Below are positions 9,960 to 19,214 of a stretch of 64,000 nucleotides of DNA, one piece after another; positions within the stretch are counted from its first letter, which is position 1; each line of letters begins with the position of its first letter. The translations under genes were made by a program, and so were the position numbers. The stretch is from assembly GCF_003700275.1 (NCBI RefSeq), contig NZ_RBRE01000016.1, positions 62,001 through 126,000 on the forward strand, written 5' to 3'. The stretch is from Pseudomonas cichorii (GTDB taxonomy: Bacteria > Pseudomonadota > Gammaproteobacteria > Pseudomonadales > Pseudomonadaceae). The notes under the pieces were generated by a model. That model did no database searches and was not told the DNA's origin. It saw only the letters and a list, made by a program, of their open reading frames with translations.

Positions 9960-11837
9960 ATGAAACCCTATGGACGTTCGCTGTCTGACTTTGGCTCGCT
10001 GTGGCCAGCTGAGCGGCAACTGCTAGAGCATTGTAAAGCCGGCACCGAAGCGAAAGTGGGCCTTAAACTTCCCGTTGAGCTGTCGAACAGTAACCGGGTG
10101 CGTGCCGAGTTCATCCGTTTTCTCGCTCTTGGAGGAGATGAGCAAGCACCTGTGCATGAGCATGGGGTGCAATTACGCGGTGCCTATGTCGAAGGCAGGC
10201 TGAATCTGCAAAGCACGGTGGTGCCCATGGCGCTATGGCTTCGGTTCTGCGCTTTCGAGCGCCCCTTGGTGCTGACTGATGCCACCCTGAGTAATTCGCT
10301 GCTTTTGTACGGTTCAAGCTTAAAAGGCGTAGAGGCTTCGCGCCTCAAGATTGTTGGTGTTCTATCACTCAAAAAGGTTACCTCAGTTGGAAAGGTGAAC
10401 CTTGATGGTGGTGATATCAAAGGGCAGATCACCCTCTCAGAAGCCAGTCTTGACGGTAAGGGGAGCTGGGCGCTGTCGGCCGAAAATATGGTCTGCCAGG
10501 GAAGTCTGCACTTGGGGGGTGTCAAGACCAACGGAATGATAAGCCTGCTTGCAGCCCGGATTGGCGGCGAGATTGCGTGTGACGAGGCCTGTTTTAGCGT
10601 ATCTGAAGGGCCTGCTTTTTCGGCTGATAGAGCTATTGTCGATGGCAGTGTTTTTATGCGCAATGGGTTCTCTGCCAAGGGGTGTGTACGATTCTTGGGG
10701 GCTAAGGTTCATGGGCAATTCAATTGTCTGGGTGGCCAGTTCGACGGTGGTGGGGCGGACGCGTTAAGGATGGATGGAGCATTCGTCGGCGGCTCTCTTT
10801 TTCTTGGGCGTGGATTCAAAGCTACAGGGACCGTTGTGTTACGTGGCGTCGTGCTAAAAGGCGATCTAGTGATCCGTGACGCAGGACAGATCACGGAGCT
10901 TAAAGCCCAGCGAATCAATATTGATGGCTCTTTGATTCTGCGAAACTTGGTCGATCCTATAGGGAAAGCTTCATTTACCGGGGGGCGCGCAGGGTCTTTG
11001 AATGACGATAGCAAGTCCTGGGGCGACGATCTTGATATCAATGGCTTCGTCTACAACTTTATTCATGTCAGTGAGCAGATGTCGACTGGAGATCGCTTGA
11101 ACTGGCTCGATAAGCAACGTGCTCCCTCGATCAAGCCAAGCCAACTCCCAGAGTTCTACCCCCAACCCTGGCGGCAACTCCAGAAAGTCCTGGACGAAAT
11201 GGGCCATGCCGAGGAAGCGCGGCAAGTGGGGATCGCATTTGAAGACCGACTACGTGACAAGGGATTGATCGGTCAGAGCCCCACTCATTGGCCAGAGCCA
11301 CTGCGTAATGGTTATCGATGCTTGATGGTGTTCTTGCACTGGATGTATCGCCCGCTTAGTGGGTACGGCTATCGCCCGATGCTGTTGCTGCCGTGGTTTC
11401 TCGGTGTCTGGCTGCTGTGCGCCGCCTTCTATTGGTGGGCAGCTGATCACAAAGCCATCTTCGCCCCCAGCGATCCGCTGGTTTTCCAGAATGCCAGCTA
11501 CAAGCACTGTTCGCCGCCGCTTGAGCCGACTGGAAACGAACCAGCAGGCAGCGCCAACTGGTATTTGTGTGACGCATTACCCCAAGAGTACACGGCCTTC
11601 AGCCCGATAGCCTTCTCGTTGGATTTGCTGCTCCCGTTAGTCAATCTGCATCAGGAAGACGATTGGGCGCCGGTGATCGAGACGCCTAAAGCCAACATCC
11701 TTGAAGAGTTTTTCAGCTTTTTCACCAGCGCCAAACGTTGGGTCAGGTTTGTGATGTGGTTCGAGATTCTCGCCGGTTGGGGCTTCAGCCTGCTGTTTGT
11801 CGCAGTGGTGTCCGGTTTGGCCCGTCGTAAGGAGTGA
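9960..11837 (+). CDS. Beta-helix-like protein with C-terminal membrane segments, function unknown
   Basis: 625 residues, ATG preceded by AAGGA at good spacing. After a short helical N-terminus (WPAERQLLEHCKAG), residues about 60-370 show a degenerate periodic pattern of small units such as GVQLRGAYVEGRLNLQ, LYGSSLKGVEASRLKI and GSLFLGRGFKATGTVVLRG. This is what a right-handed beta-helix of bactofilin or pentapeptide type gives. After a helical stretch (LQKVLDEMGHAEEARQVGIAFE) come TM segments near 465-490 (LLLPWFLGVWLLCAAFYWWA) and at the C-terminus (FEILAGWGFSLLFVAVVSGL). The last segment resembles the pore end of two-TM ion-channel-like proteins, but no selectivity filter is clear. Its GC content and codon use are lower than those of its neighbours, hinting at acquisition. 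Related sequences may carry the misleading label membrane-associated oxidoreductase; I see no redox motif. Confidence 0.7.
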   Translation: MKPYGRSLSDFGSLWPAERQLLEHCKAGTEAKVGLKLPVELSNSNRVRAEFIRFLALGGDEQAPVHEHGVQLRGAYVEGRLNLQSTVVPMALWLRFCAFERPLVLTDATLSNSLLLYGSSLKGVEASRLKIVGVLSLKKVTSVGKVNLDGGDIKGQITLSEASLDGKGSWALSAENMVCQGSLHLGGVKTNGMISLLAARIGGEIACDEACFSVSEGPAFSADRAIVDGSVFMRNGFSAKGCVRFLGAKVHGQFNCLGGQFDGGGADALRMDGAFVGGSLFLGRGFKATGTVVLRGVVLKGDLVIRDAGQITELKAQRINIDGSLILRNLVDPIGKASFTGGRAGSLNDDSKSWGDDLDINGFVYNFIHVSEQMSTGDRLNWLDKQRAPSIKPSQLPEFYPQPWRQLQKVLDEMGHAEEARQVGIAFEDRLRDKGLIGQSPTHWPEPLRNGYRCLMVFLHWMYRPLSGYGYRPMLLLPWFLGVWLLCAAFYWWAADHKAIFAPSDPLVFQNASYKHCSPPLEPTGNEPAGSANWYLCDALPQEYTAFSPIAFSLDLLLPLVNLHQEDDWAPVIETPKANILEEFFSFFTSAKRWVRFVMWFEILAGWGFSLLFVAVVSGLARRKE

Positions 11838-11985
11838 CAGAAATGGATCGTTTCAGAACTGCGAAGCACGCAGTGATAGCGTTTGTACTTACATAGCTAT
11901 CGACATCCTGAGGTGATCCGTCTTCAATGTGCTCCGCACTGGATTCAGACCTTCCAATTGCCACAGCCATTCAGGACCACGGACG

Positions 11986-13860
11986 ATGAGCCAACAGTCA
12001 CAATTCAGCCTGCTCGGGAAACGGCGCTTTCTGCCGTTTTTCATCACCCAGTCGCTTGGGGCGTTCAATGACAATATCTTCAAGCAGTCATTGATCCTCG
12101 CCATTCTGTACAAGCTGAGCATCGACGGTGACCGCTCGATCTACGTCAACCTGTGCGCGTTGCTGTTCATCCTGCCGTTCTTTCTGTTTTCGGCGCTGGC
12201 CGGGCAGTTCGGTGAGAAGTATCCCAAGGACGCGCTGATCCGGCTGATCAAGCTTGCCGAGATCGGGATCATGACGGTCGGAGCCGCCGGTTTCATCTTC
12301 AACCATCTGTGGATGATGCTGCTGGCGCTGTTTGCCATGGGCACGCATTCGGCGCTGTTCGGGCCGGTCAAGTATTCGATCCTGCCGCAGCATCTGCGCG
12401 AGCACGAACTGGTCGGCGGCAACGGGCTGGTGGAGATGGGCACGTTTCTGGCGATTCTGGCGGGCACCATCGGTGCCGGAATCATGATGTCTTCCAGTCA
12501 TTACGCCTTCGTGGTTTCTGCCGCGATCATTCTGGTGGCGTGCCTGGGCTTCGTCGCCAGTTACGGCATCCCGAAAGCACCTGCCGCTTCCCCGGAAATG
12601 CGCCTGAACTGGAACATCTTTACCCAGTCCTGGGCGACCTTGCGCATGGGGCTTGGTCAGACGCCTGCAGTGTCGCGCTCGATTGTCGGCAATTCCTGGT
12701 TCTGGTTTGTCGGGGCGATTTACCTGACCCAGATCCCGGCCTACGCCAAGGAATGGATGTACGGCGACGAAACCGTGGTCACGCTGATTCTGACTGTGTT
12801 CTCCATCGGCATTGCCCTGGGTTCGCTGCTGTGCGAGCGGATGTCCGGGCACAAGGTCGAGATCGGTCTGGTGCCGTTCGGCTCCATGGGGCTGACGGTG
12901 TTTGGTCTGTTGCTGTGGTGGCATTCGGGCGATTTCCCGCAGAACGTGCAGGCCAACGACTGGCTGGCGGTGCTCTCCTACGGGCAGGGCTGGTGGATAC
13001 TGCTGGATATTCTGGGGATCGGCATTTTCGGCGGTTTCTACATCGTGCCGCTGTATGCGCTGATCCAGTCGCGGACCGCCGAGAAGGAGCGCTCGCGGGT
13101 CATTGCTTCCAATAACATTCTCAATGCGCTGTTCATGGTGGTCTCGGCAATCGTTTCGATCCTGTTGCTCAGCGTTGCCAAGCTGTCGATCCCGCAGTTG
13201 TTCCTGGTGGTGTCGCTGATGAACATCGCGGTCAACACCTACATCTTCAAGATCGTCCCCGAGTTCACCATGCGCTTCATGATCTGGCTGCTCAGCCATT
13301 CCATGTATCGCGTCGAACACCGCAATCTGGATCTGATCCCGGAAGAAGGGCCAGCGTTGCTGGTCTGCAACCATGTGTCGTTTGTCGATGCGCTGCTGAT
13401 TGGTGGTGCGGTGCGGCGGCCGATCCGTTTCGTCATGTACTACAAGATCTACCGTCTGCCGGTGCTGAACTTCATTTTCCGCACGGCCGGGACCATTCCG
13501 ATTGCCGGGCGTAACGAAGATATGCAGGTCTACGACCAGGCCTTCAAACGGATTGCGCAGTACCTGGCAGACGGCGAGCTGGTCTGCATCTTCCCGGAAG
13601 GCAAGCTGACTCTCGATGGCGAAATCAACGGCTTCAAGGGCGGCATGAGCCGGATACTCGAAGAGACGGCGGTGCCTGTGATTCCGCTGGCGTTGCAGGG
13701 CTTGTGGGGAAGCTTGTTCAGTCGCGCGCCGGACAAGAAACTGTTTGGTCGCCTGTGGTCGCGGGTAGTGCTGGTTGCCGGACCTGCGATTGCCCACGAT
13801 GCGGCGATGCCGGCCGATGTCCGTGAGCAGGTCAAGGCGTTGCGCGGGGCAGGGCGCTAG
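11986..13860 (+). CDS. MFS transporter-1-acylglycerol-phosphate acyltransferase (PlsC) fusion
   Basis: 624 residues from the ATG at 11986 (AGGA about 10 bases upstream); the extension from 11929 is not family-like. Residues 1-420 form a 12-span major facilitator domain of LplT type (FFITQSLGAFNDNIFKQSL; HSALFGPVKYSILPQHL). Residues 430-624 form a PlsC acyltransferase with NHVSFVD (the NHx4D catalytic box, seen here as NHVSFVDA) and the FPEGKLTLDG substrate box. It resembles LplT-Aas, the lysophospholipid flippase and acyltransferase, but lacks the acyl-ACP synthetase (AMP-binding) domain of Aas. A role in lysophospholipid import and re-acylation at the inner membrane is likely but inferred. 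Confidence 0.85.
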   Translation: MSQQSQFSLLGKRRFLPFFITQSLGAFNDNIFKQSLILAILYKLSIDGDRSIYVNLCALLFILPFFLFSALAGQFGEKYPKDALIRLIKLAEIGIMTVGAAGFIFNHLWMMLLALFAMGTHSALFGPVKYSILPQHLREHELVGGNGLVEMGTFLAILAGTIGAGIMMSSSHYAFVVSAAIILVACLGFVASYGIPKAPAASPEMRLNWNIFTQSWATLRMGLGQTPAVSRSIVGNSWFWFVGAIYLTQIPAYAKEWMYGDETVVTLILTVFSIGIALGSLLCERMSGHKVEIGLVPFGSMGLTVFGLLLWWHSGDFPQNVQANDWLAVLSYGQGWWILLDILGIGIFGGFYIVPLYALIQSRTAEKERSRVIASNNILNALFMVVSAIVSILLLSVAKLSIPQLFLVVSLMNIAVNTYIFKIVPEFTMRFMIWLLSHSMYRVEHRNLDLIPEEGPALLVCNHVSFVDALLIGGAVRRPIRFVMYYKIYRLPVLNFIFRTAGTIPIAGRNEDMQVYDQAFKRIAQYLADGELVCIFPEGKLTLDGEINGFKGGMSRILEETAVPVIPLALQGLWGSLFSRAPDKKLFGRLWSRVVLVAGPAIAHDAAMPADVREQVKALRGAGR

Positions 13861-13869
13861 GAGTGGCTG

Positions 13870-13897
13870 AAGGGGCGGCGGTATGCGCCCCCCCCTT
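13870..13897. terminator. GC-rich convergent terminator
   Basis: aaggggcg and a run beginning cgcccccccc form a stem in the 49-base gap between the convergent MFS-PlsC gene and the second chemotaxis gene. It probably serves both directions. Confidence 0.5.
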
Positions 13898-13909
13898 GTG
13901 CGCAGTCTG

Positions 13910-15871
13910 TCAGGCGACCTTGAAGCGGCTGACCAGACGCTGCTGGTGCTCGGCCAGTCGTGCCAGTTCCTGGCTGGTGATGGCTGTCTGCTCGGCACCG
14001 GCGCTGACCTGAATCACCAGGTCATTGATCTCGTTGACGTTGCGGTTGATATCTTCGGACACCGCACTCTGTTCTTCCGCCGCCGAGGCAATCTGAATAT
14101 TGCGGTCGCTGATGCTGGAAATCCCTTCGGCGATCTCGCCCAGCAACTCGCCCGCCCGCTCGACCTTGCTCGCGCCGGACTGCGCCTTGCCCAGTGTCTC
14201 CTGCATCGAGGTGGTGGCGCGGTCCGAGCCGGTCTGCAGGTTGGTAATCATCTGCTGAATGTTGCCGGTGGATTCCTGGGTCCTTTGCGCCAGAGTGCGG
14301 ACCTCTGAAGCCACCACTGCGAAGCCGCGGCCATGATCGCCGGCACGCGCCGCTTCGATGGCGGCATTCAAGGCCAGCAGGTTGGTTTGCTCGGCAATGC
14401 CGCGAATCACATCGAGTACCGAGGAAATGGCATCGCTCTCGTTTTTCAGCTCGCCGATGATCGACGCGGTTTCCTCGGCCTGTCCCGACAACTGACGAAT
14501 CAGTTCGATGGTGCTTTCGATCTCGCCGCGTCCCTGCGCTGTGCTGGTATTCACTCGTTGCGACATCTGCGCGGCATCGCTGGTACTGCGCGCCACTTCC
14601 CGTACGGTTGCACTCATCTCGTTGATAGCGGTGGCCACCAGCTCGGTGCTTTGTCGCTGTTGCTCGATACTGTGGCTGGTCTCGGAGGTGACGGTGGAGC
14701 ATTCCTCGGCTGCGGTGGCTACCTGGGCGGTGGCATTGCCGATTTCCTGGACGATGTCCTTGATCTCTTCCGCCATGCGGTTGAGGTTGCGCGAGATCTG
14801 GCCGAATTCGTCCTTGCTCTCGTAGGTCGCCCGCGAGGTGAGGTCGCGCCCGGCAAGGTCATCCAGAACCTTGTTCACGTTGCCTACCGCCAGATTGATA
14901 TTGCGAATGATCAGGTACGACAGCGCCGCGACCGCCAGCAAGGCAACGATGGCCGAGCCGATGGTCAGCCACAGGGCGCGGCTGGCCTTGTCACGTTCAT
15001 GCAGGGCGAGGGCGCTGACACTTTGCCCCAGGGCTTCTTCGACATCGCTCATCAGGTCGATACGACGGGTCGAAGTATCAAACCAGCTTTGCGGTTTGAT
15101 ACCCAGTGCCTGGCCCATCGGCACGTCAAAGGCCAGACGCTGTAACTTGCCGACTTCGATGGCCGCCGGAGTTTGCATTTTCTCGTTGAATTGTTCCAGC
15201 GAGGTTGCGGGTGCCTTGCGCCGGAATGCATCGGAGTAGGCAATGAACTCACCCAGATTGCGACTGAAGGATGATAGTAAGGTTTCGTCGAAGCGGTCCT
15301 GATTGAATACCAGTCCGAGCATTACACGCTCGCGTCCAGCGCGCTCTTTCATTTCAATGAACTGATTCAGTGCACTGAGAGCGTGAACAATGGCCGCATT
15401 ATTGACGCTGGCTTCAAGAGAGTGCGTATATCCAATAAGTGTCTGAATGACTTCGGTATAGCGTGCGCCCGACTCTGTGCTTTTGATACTCAACTTGTCG
15501 ACATTAGTGCGGGTCTGCTGCACGCCATCGAGTGCGCGCAAGACATTGTCGAGATCGGATGCACCACGGTTGGGCAAGTCGCGCACGGCGGCCATTGCCG
15601 TATCGGAGTCCTTGCGCATCTGGCCGAGGCGGTCGCCCATGCTGGTACCACGGCTTCCCAGAAACACACCGCTGGCACCGCGTTCGCGCTGCAGCGTGGT
15701 GATCAGATGGCTCAATTTCTGCGCCGTGGCACTGGCTGTCACGGTCTTGTTCATGTCGTTGAGCGTCTTGTAGTTATTTGAAACAAATACGCCTGCCAAT
15801 ATCAGGAATCCCAATAAGGGAAGTAACAGAATCAATAACAGCTTTATCCTTAGCGGTGCATTCTTGAGCAT
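13910..15871 (-). CDS. Methyl-accepting chemotaxis protein with NIT (nitrate/nitrite-sensing type) domain
   Basis: 653 residues, AAGGAG upstream of the ATG. TM1 is at about residues 11-30 ([20 protein letters not shown]). The large periplasmic region (about 40-300) carries the [16 protein letters not shown] signature of the NIT domain, an all-helical sensor associated with nitrate and nitrite. A later [13 protein letters not shown] helix fits the same fold. TM2 (about 305-325) is followed by HAMP and the cytoplasmic signalling domain with [20 protein letters not shown]. The NIT label gives a likely ligand class, but ligands vary among members. Nothing nearby is involved in nitrate use. Confidence 0.9.
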   Translation of the reverse strand: MLKNAPLRIKLLLILLLPLLGFLILAGVFVSNNYKTLNDMNKTVTASATAQKLSHLITTLQRERGASGVFLGSRGTSMGDRLGQMRKDSDTAMAAVRDLPNRGASDLDNVLRALDGVQQTRTNVDKLSIKSTESGARYTEVIQTLIGYTHSLEASVNNAAIVHALSALNQFIEMKERAGRERVMLGLVFNQDRFDETLLSSFSRNLGEFIAYSDAFRRKAPATSLEQFNEKMQTPAAIEVGKLQRLAFDVPMGQALGIKPQSWFDTSTRRIDLMSDVEEALGQSVSALALHERDKASRALWLTIGSAIVALLAVAALSYLIIRNINLAVGNVNKVLDDLAGRDLTSRATYESKDEFGQISRNLNRMAEEIKDIVQEIGNATAQVATAAEECSTVTSETSHSIEQQRQSTELVATAINEMSATVREVARSTSDAAQMSQRVNTSTAQGRGEIESTIELIRQLSGQAEETASIIGELKNESDAISSVLDVIRGIAEQTNLLALNAAIEAARAGDHGRGFAVVASEVRTLAQRTQESTGNIQQMITNLQTGSDRATTSMQETLGKAQSGASKVERAGELLGEIAEGISSISDRNIQIASAAEEQSAVSEDINRNVNEINDLVIQVSAGAEQTAITSQELARLAEHQQRLVSRFKVA

Positions 15872-16087
15872 TTCCGAAAAACTCCTTGGATGTCTGAAGC
15901 CCTGACGTGCGCGATGGAAGTGGGTTTTTATTGTTTGCGCTGAATGTAGCGATGCATGTTACTGGGGTTTTGGGCAGGCGTGTCTTTTTGTTTTTGTTAT
16001 CGGTCATGGACAGTCGTTGCGGTAAAAGACTATTCGGGATGTGTTGATCCCGATCAATGAAAGTGCTTTGTTTTGGTGCGGTGCGTA

Positions 16088-16120
16088 CTTGCCCGGACGC
16101 TGTAAAACAGTCCGGGCAAG
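16088..16120. terminator. Perfect 10-bp hairpin downstream of the BASS transporter gene
   Basis: cttgcccgga (16088-16097) and tccgggcaag (16111-16120) pair perfectly around a 13-base loop. It lies 28 bases after the leftward stop at 16149. There is no strong T-run on either side, so termination is only probable. Half of the same motif (cccgggcaag) recurs near 18551. Confidence 0.45.
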
Positions 16121-16148
16121 AGCAAGTTCATGGAAAGATAAACCGCTT

Positions 16149-17114
16149 TCAATGGGGGGCGGGTTTGTCGACCGGTTGTGGCGGGGTTTCTTCCGGCATC
16201 TTGCGGAAATATGTGGAGAGCAGGGCCCCCGAGATATTGTGCCAGACACTGAACAGCGCGCTGGGCACCGCAGCCAGCGGCGAGAAATGTGCACTGGCCA
16301 GTGCCGCGCCGAGCCCCGAGTTCTGCATGCCGACTTCCAGGGCCAGGGATTTGCGTTGCGGCAACGGCAGCTTGAACACCTTGCCGGTGAAGTAGCCGAG
16401 CAGGAAGCCAAAGGTGTTGTGCAGGATCACCACCGCCATGATCAACAGGCCGGACTCGGCGATCTTCGCCTGGCTGGCGGCCACCACGGCGCAGACGATC
16501 AGCACGATGCTGACCACGGAAACCAGCGGCAGCACATCCACGGCATGACTGACGCGGGCACCGAGCAGGCGCTGGGCGACGACGCCAAGGATGATCGGCA
16601 ACATCACCAGTTGCAGGATCGACCAGAACATATCCAGGAAGGATACCGGCAGCCAGGCCGAGGCCAGGAACCAGATCAGGGTGGGCGTCAGCAGCGGGGC
16701 GAGCAGGGTGGTGACTGCAGCGATGGCCACGGCCAGCGCCAGATCACCCTTGGCCAGCCAGGCCATTACGTTGGATGAGGTGCCGCTCGGGCAGCAACCG
16801 ACCAGAATCACGCCCACGGCGATTTCCGGCGGCAGATGAAATATCTGGCACAGCAACCAGGCCACGCCGGGCATGATCACGAAGTGAGCGACCACACCCA
16901 GCGCCACTCGCCATGGGTTGCGTGCCACTTCAGAGAAGTCTTCAAGCTTGAGGGTCAGGCCCATGCCGAACATGACCAGCCCCAGCAATGGAACAATCCA
17001 GCCCTTCAGGCCGATGAAAACCTGGGGAAACAGAAACGCCAGAATGGCGAATAACAGCACCCAGTATGCAAACGTGTTCCCTACAAAGCGGCTCAAGGCT
17101 ACCAATGCCCGCAT
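16149..17114 (-). CDS. Bile acid:sodium symporter (BASS) family transporter
   Basis: A 321-residue inner-membrane protein with 9-10 predicted spans and little outside them. The BASS hallmark CCPSGTSSNVMAWLAKGDLA lies in the middle and contributes to the sodium-binding crossover. LLGLVMFGMGLTLKLEDF near the N-terminus is also typical. Bacterial members include PanS (ketopantoate/pantothenate) and other organic-anion transporters, so the substrate is unknown here. The start follows AAAGGAGC. The gene lies upstream of two hairpins and downstream of rdgC on the same strand, but the strong hairpin at 17146 separates it from rdgC. Confidence 0.85.
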   Translation of the reverse strand: MRALVALSRFVGNTFAYWVLLFAILAFLFPQVFIGLKGWIVPLLGLVMFGMGLTLKLEDFSEVARNPWRVALGVVAHFVIMPGVAWLLCQIFHLPPEIAVGVILVGCCPSGTSSNVMAWLAKGDLALAVAIAAVTTLLAPLLTPTLIWFLASAWLPVSFLDMFWSILQLVMLPIILGVVAQRLLGARVSHAVDVLPLVSVVSIVLIVCAVVAASQAKIAESGLLIMAVVILHNTFGFLLGYFTGKVFKLPLPQRKSLALEVGMQNSGLGAALASAHFSPLAAVPSALFSVWHNISGALLSTYFRKMPEETPPQPVDKPAPH

Positions 17115-17145
17115 GGATTGCTCCTTTTCTTCTTCTATAAATAGA

Positions 17146-17172
17146 GGCGCCGCCTGTATAAGAGGCGGCGCC
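17146..17172 (-). terminator. Terminator of rdgC
   Basis: ggcgccgcct (17146-17155) and aggcggcgcc (17163-17172) form a perfect 10-bp stem with a 7-base loop, 30 bases after the rdgC stop. Read leftward it is followed by tctatttata, a weak U-rich tail. Confidence 0.7.
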
Positions 17173-17202
17173 GTTCTGTCGCTGGGTCCTGCTAGGCAGA
17201 TA

Positions 17203-18123
17203 TCAGATGCCTTGCGGGATTTCCTCGCCGCCCAGTGCCTCGAACAGCTCAGGCAGGAATTCGCCGAAGGTCAGCATCATCAGCGTGAAGCTGGCGTCCA
17301 GTTGGCCCAGCGCCTCGTCGCCGCCGTCCTGTTCGGCCTGATCCTGCAGCAGGTCCTCGAACTTCAGGCGCTTGACCACCAGCTTGTCGTCGAGCACGAA
17401 CGACAGCTTGTCCTGCCAGGCCAGCGAAAGCTGGGTGACGACCTTGCCGGTGTTCAGGTGCAGCTGGATTTCATCGCTGGTCAGATCCTGACGCTTGCAG
17501 CGCACGATGCCGCCATCTTCGTGGGTATCGCGCAGCTCGCATTCGTCCAGCACGAAGAAGTTGTCGGCAGCTTTCTGGGTCTTGACCCAGTCGGTCATGA
17601 TTGCGCTTGGCGCGGTCTTGACGGTCAGCGGACGTACCGGCAGCGAGCCGATCACTTCACGCAGGGTCGACAGCAGGTCTTCGGCACGTTTCGGGCTGGA
17701 GGCGTTGACCAGAATCAGGCCCTGTTTCGGCGCGATGGCGGCGAAGGTTGCCGAACGGCGGATAAAGGCGCGGGGCAGGAAGGCCTGGATGATTTCATCC
17801 TTGAGCTGATCGCGCTCCTTCTTGTAGACCTTGCGCATCTGTTCGGCTTCGATCTCGTCGACCTTTTCCTTCAGTGCGTCACGTACCACGCTGCCAGGCA
17901 GGATGCGTTCTTCCTTGCGCGCAGCAATCAGCAGGAAGTCCTGGCTGATGTGGACCAGAGGTGCGTCCTCACCCTTGCCGAATGGCGCAACGAAACCGTA
18001 AGTGGTCAACTCCTGGCTGGCACAGGCGCGGGCAGGCTTGGTCGCGAGTGCAGTTTCCAGCGCCTCGGCGTCAAAAGGTACATCCTGGGTCAGGCGATAG
18101 ATAAGCAGGTTTTTGAACCACAT
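17203..18123 (-). CDS. rdgC: Recombination-associated protein RdgC
   Basis: A nucleoid-associated, non-specific double-stranded DNA-binding protein that forms a ring-shaped dimer and restrains RecA. The 306-residue length is typical. The N-terminus [14 protein letters not shown] and the blocks [18 protein letters not shown] and [20 protein letters not shown] are characteristic. The start at 18123 has AAGGAGAG at good spacing; the in-frame start seven codons upstream would put the ribosome-binding site inside the coding sequence. The gene is divergent from the tRNA unit, sharing the AT-rich 160-base gap. Confidence 0.95.
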   Translation of the reverse strand: MWFKNLLIYRLTQDVPFDAEALETALATKPARACASQELTTYGFVAPFGKGEDAPLVHISQDFLLIAARKEERILPGSVVRDALKEKVDEIEAEQMRKVYKKERDQLKDEIIQAFLPRAFIRRSATFAAIAPKQGLILVNASSPKRAEDLLSTLREVIGSLPVRPLTVKTAPSAIMTDWVKTQKAADNFFVLDECELRDTHEDGGIVRCKRQDLTSDEIQLHLNTGKVVTQLSLAWQDKLSFVLDDKLVVKRLKFEDLLQDQAEQDGGDEALGQLDASFTLMMLTFGEFLPELFEALGGEEIPQGI

Positions 18124-18234
18124 GAGGTGAATCTCTCCTTCCATACAAAGGAGGGCATTATTCGCTCCTTGGACTGCGCGGCCAACCCTGCGCTAAGCCT
18201 TTGGAAGGATTATAAAAATTATTTAAAAAAGTGC

Positions 18235-18263
18235 TTGCCAGACTATGGGTCGCTCCGTAGAAT
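18235..18263 (+). promoter_or_regulatory. Sigma-70 promoter of the tRNA-Val/tRNA-Asp unit
   Basis: -35 TTGCCA (18235-18240) and -10 TAGAAT (18258-18263) are separated by exactly 17 bases. The GC-rich discriminator gcgcgcc follows, as at stringently controlled stable-RNA promoters. An A/T-rich stretch (ttataaaaattatttaaaaaa) just upstream could serve as an UP element. Transcription would begin about 15 bases before the first tRNA. Confidence 0.75.
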
Positions 18264-18284
18264 GCGCGCCACACCGAGAGTGAA

Positions 18285-18360
18285 GGGTGATTAGCTCAGC
18301 TGGGAGAGCAGCTGCCTTACAAGCAGCGGGTCGGCGGTTCGATCCCGTCATCACCCACCA
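18285..18360 (+). tRNA. tRNA-Val (anticodon TAC)
   Basis: A 76-base cloverleaf. The acceptor stem gggtgat/atcaccc is followed by encoded acca. The D arm is agctcagctgggagagc, the anticodon stem-loop gctgc-cttacaa-gcagc with anticodon TAC, and the T arm ggcggttcgatcccgtc. Confidence 0.97.
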
Positions 18361-18379
18361 ATCTCTCTTAGTGTTACGC

Positions 18380-18456
18380 GCAGCGGTAGTTCAGTCGGTT
18401 AGAATACCGGCCTGTCACGCCGGGGGTCGCGGGTTCGAGTCCCGTCCGCTGCGCCA
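18380..18456 (+). tRNA. tRNA-Asp (anticodon GTC)
   Basis: A 77-base cloverleaf with acceptor stem gcagcgg/ccgctgc, encoded gcca at the 3' end, anticodon loop cctgtcacg with GTC, and T arm gcgggttcgagtcccgt. It lies 19 bases after tRNA-Val, so the two are co-transcribed. Confidence 0.97.
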
Positions 18457-18496
18457 TATTAAGCTTCAAGGCCCTTGAACTCCTTGAAGCAAACAG

Positions 18497-18522
18497 AAAA
18501 GCGACCTTAGGGTCGCTTTTTT
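18497..18522 (+). terminator. Intrinsic terminator of the tRNA unit
   Basis: gcgacc-ttag-ggtcgc preceded by aaaa and followed by tttttt is a textbook rho-independent terminator 41 bases after tRNA-Asp. A second small hairpin (gcttcaagg...ccttgaagc) lies between them. Confidence 0.9.
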
Positions 18523-18589
18523 GCTTTCCGGTGTCTGTAAATTTACCCAGCCCGGGCAAGAGCGCAACTCCATGAGTTGAAACGCTCAG

Positions 18590-18680
18590 GTGGGACCGGA
18601 TTTATCCGGGAAGACATTCTTTCTGACGACGCAGATTCTGTGAATGTACGGGCCTCTTCCCTGATGAGTCCGGTCCCACA
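18590..18680. repeat. Inverted pair of REP-like sequences
   Basis: gtgggaccggatttatccgg is mirrored by the complement of tgatgagtccggtcccac about 45 bases later. The two halves are each about 24 bases and clearly related. This REP class differs from the GGGAGCGG class at 2653 and 30603. Confidence 0.7.
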
Positions 18681-19214
18681 TGCTCTCTGTTTGCGGAGTG
18701 ACAGCGCAGTGTCAGGAACACTGCCGGACCTCCTGCTATCTTGTATCCGCACCTGCATCTCCCTGCTTATATTCATTTTTTGGATTAAGTACTCTTGCGT
18801 AAATCAATATTTTTCATATTAGCTTATAGCGAAATAGAATTTTTTTTGCGCCATTGATTCCGTTATGTTTGGTCTCAACAGCCTACCCCTCACCGCGGAT
18901 GGTACCGATCGTGATCCAGGTTCTGCGCGCATGCCAGCGCAACCGTTGGAAGGGAGTTCGATGCATGTTGCCACTTCAATCCCGTGTTCCGGGTGCTTCT
19001 CGTCCTGTCGCTGACAGACGCTCTTCAGTATTCCAGCCTCCTTCCTGTCCGGCCTTGCACCGCTAGTGCTGCCTGGTCCCGGCCGCTTTCAAGCGCCGGG
19101 GCCGCAAATCGCTATCAACCCGCAAGTGCATGGCTCGCTGTCTCGATGACGGCGTGCATGCCCGACCGCGCGATCTGGATGAGTGGGCTGCAATGACGGC
19201 CCTTTGGAGTAGAT
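18681..19214 (+). promoter_or_regulatory. 534-base non-coding region upstream of the TonB receptor operon
   Basis: The first half (18760-18860) is very AT-rich for this genome (for example gtaaatcaatatttttcat and aaatagaattttttttgc) and must contain the operon promoter. I could not fix -35/-10 boxes with certainty. The second half (18880-19210) is GC-rich, would be a long 5' leader, and contains a small Cys-rich reading frame (18961-19014) and a GC hairpin near 19080-19105 (cccggccgctttcaagcgccgggg). No full-length gene is seen in it. Confidence 0.5.
18961..19014 (+). CDS. Possible 17-residue cysteine-containing leader peptide
   Basis: ATG with AAGGGAG four bases upstream encodes MHVATSIPCSGCFSSCR and stops. 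Three of its last nine residues are Cys. It lies 200 bases before the TonB receptor start in what appears to be the operon leader, ahead of a GC hairpin. Short leaders rich in one amino acid can control downstream genes by attenuation. That role is inference only, and a chance reading frame of this size is quite possible. Confidence 0.25.
   Translation: MHVATSIPCSGCFSSCR

Noticed and set aside
12088..13998. A 636-residue frame antisense to the MFS-PlsC gene
   Set aside because: Rich in Gln, His, Arg and Asp as expected from reverse reading of GC-rich codons; no ribosome-binding site and no family features.
18285..18456. tRNA genes as an attachment site for an integrated island
   Set aside because: No integrase nearby and I found no repeat of a tRNA 3' end elsewhere in the window.
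18854..19196. Two overlapping 70-residue frames upstream of the TonB receptor
   Set aside because: No ribosome-binding sites, no recognisable features, and poor third-position GC bias; treated as leader sequence.
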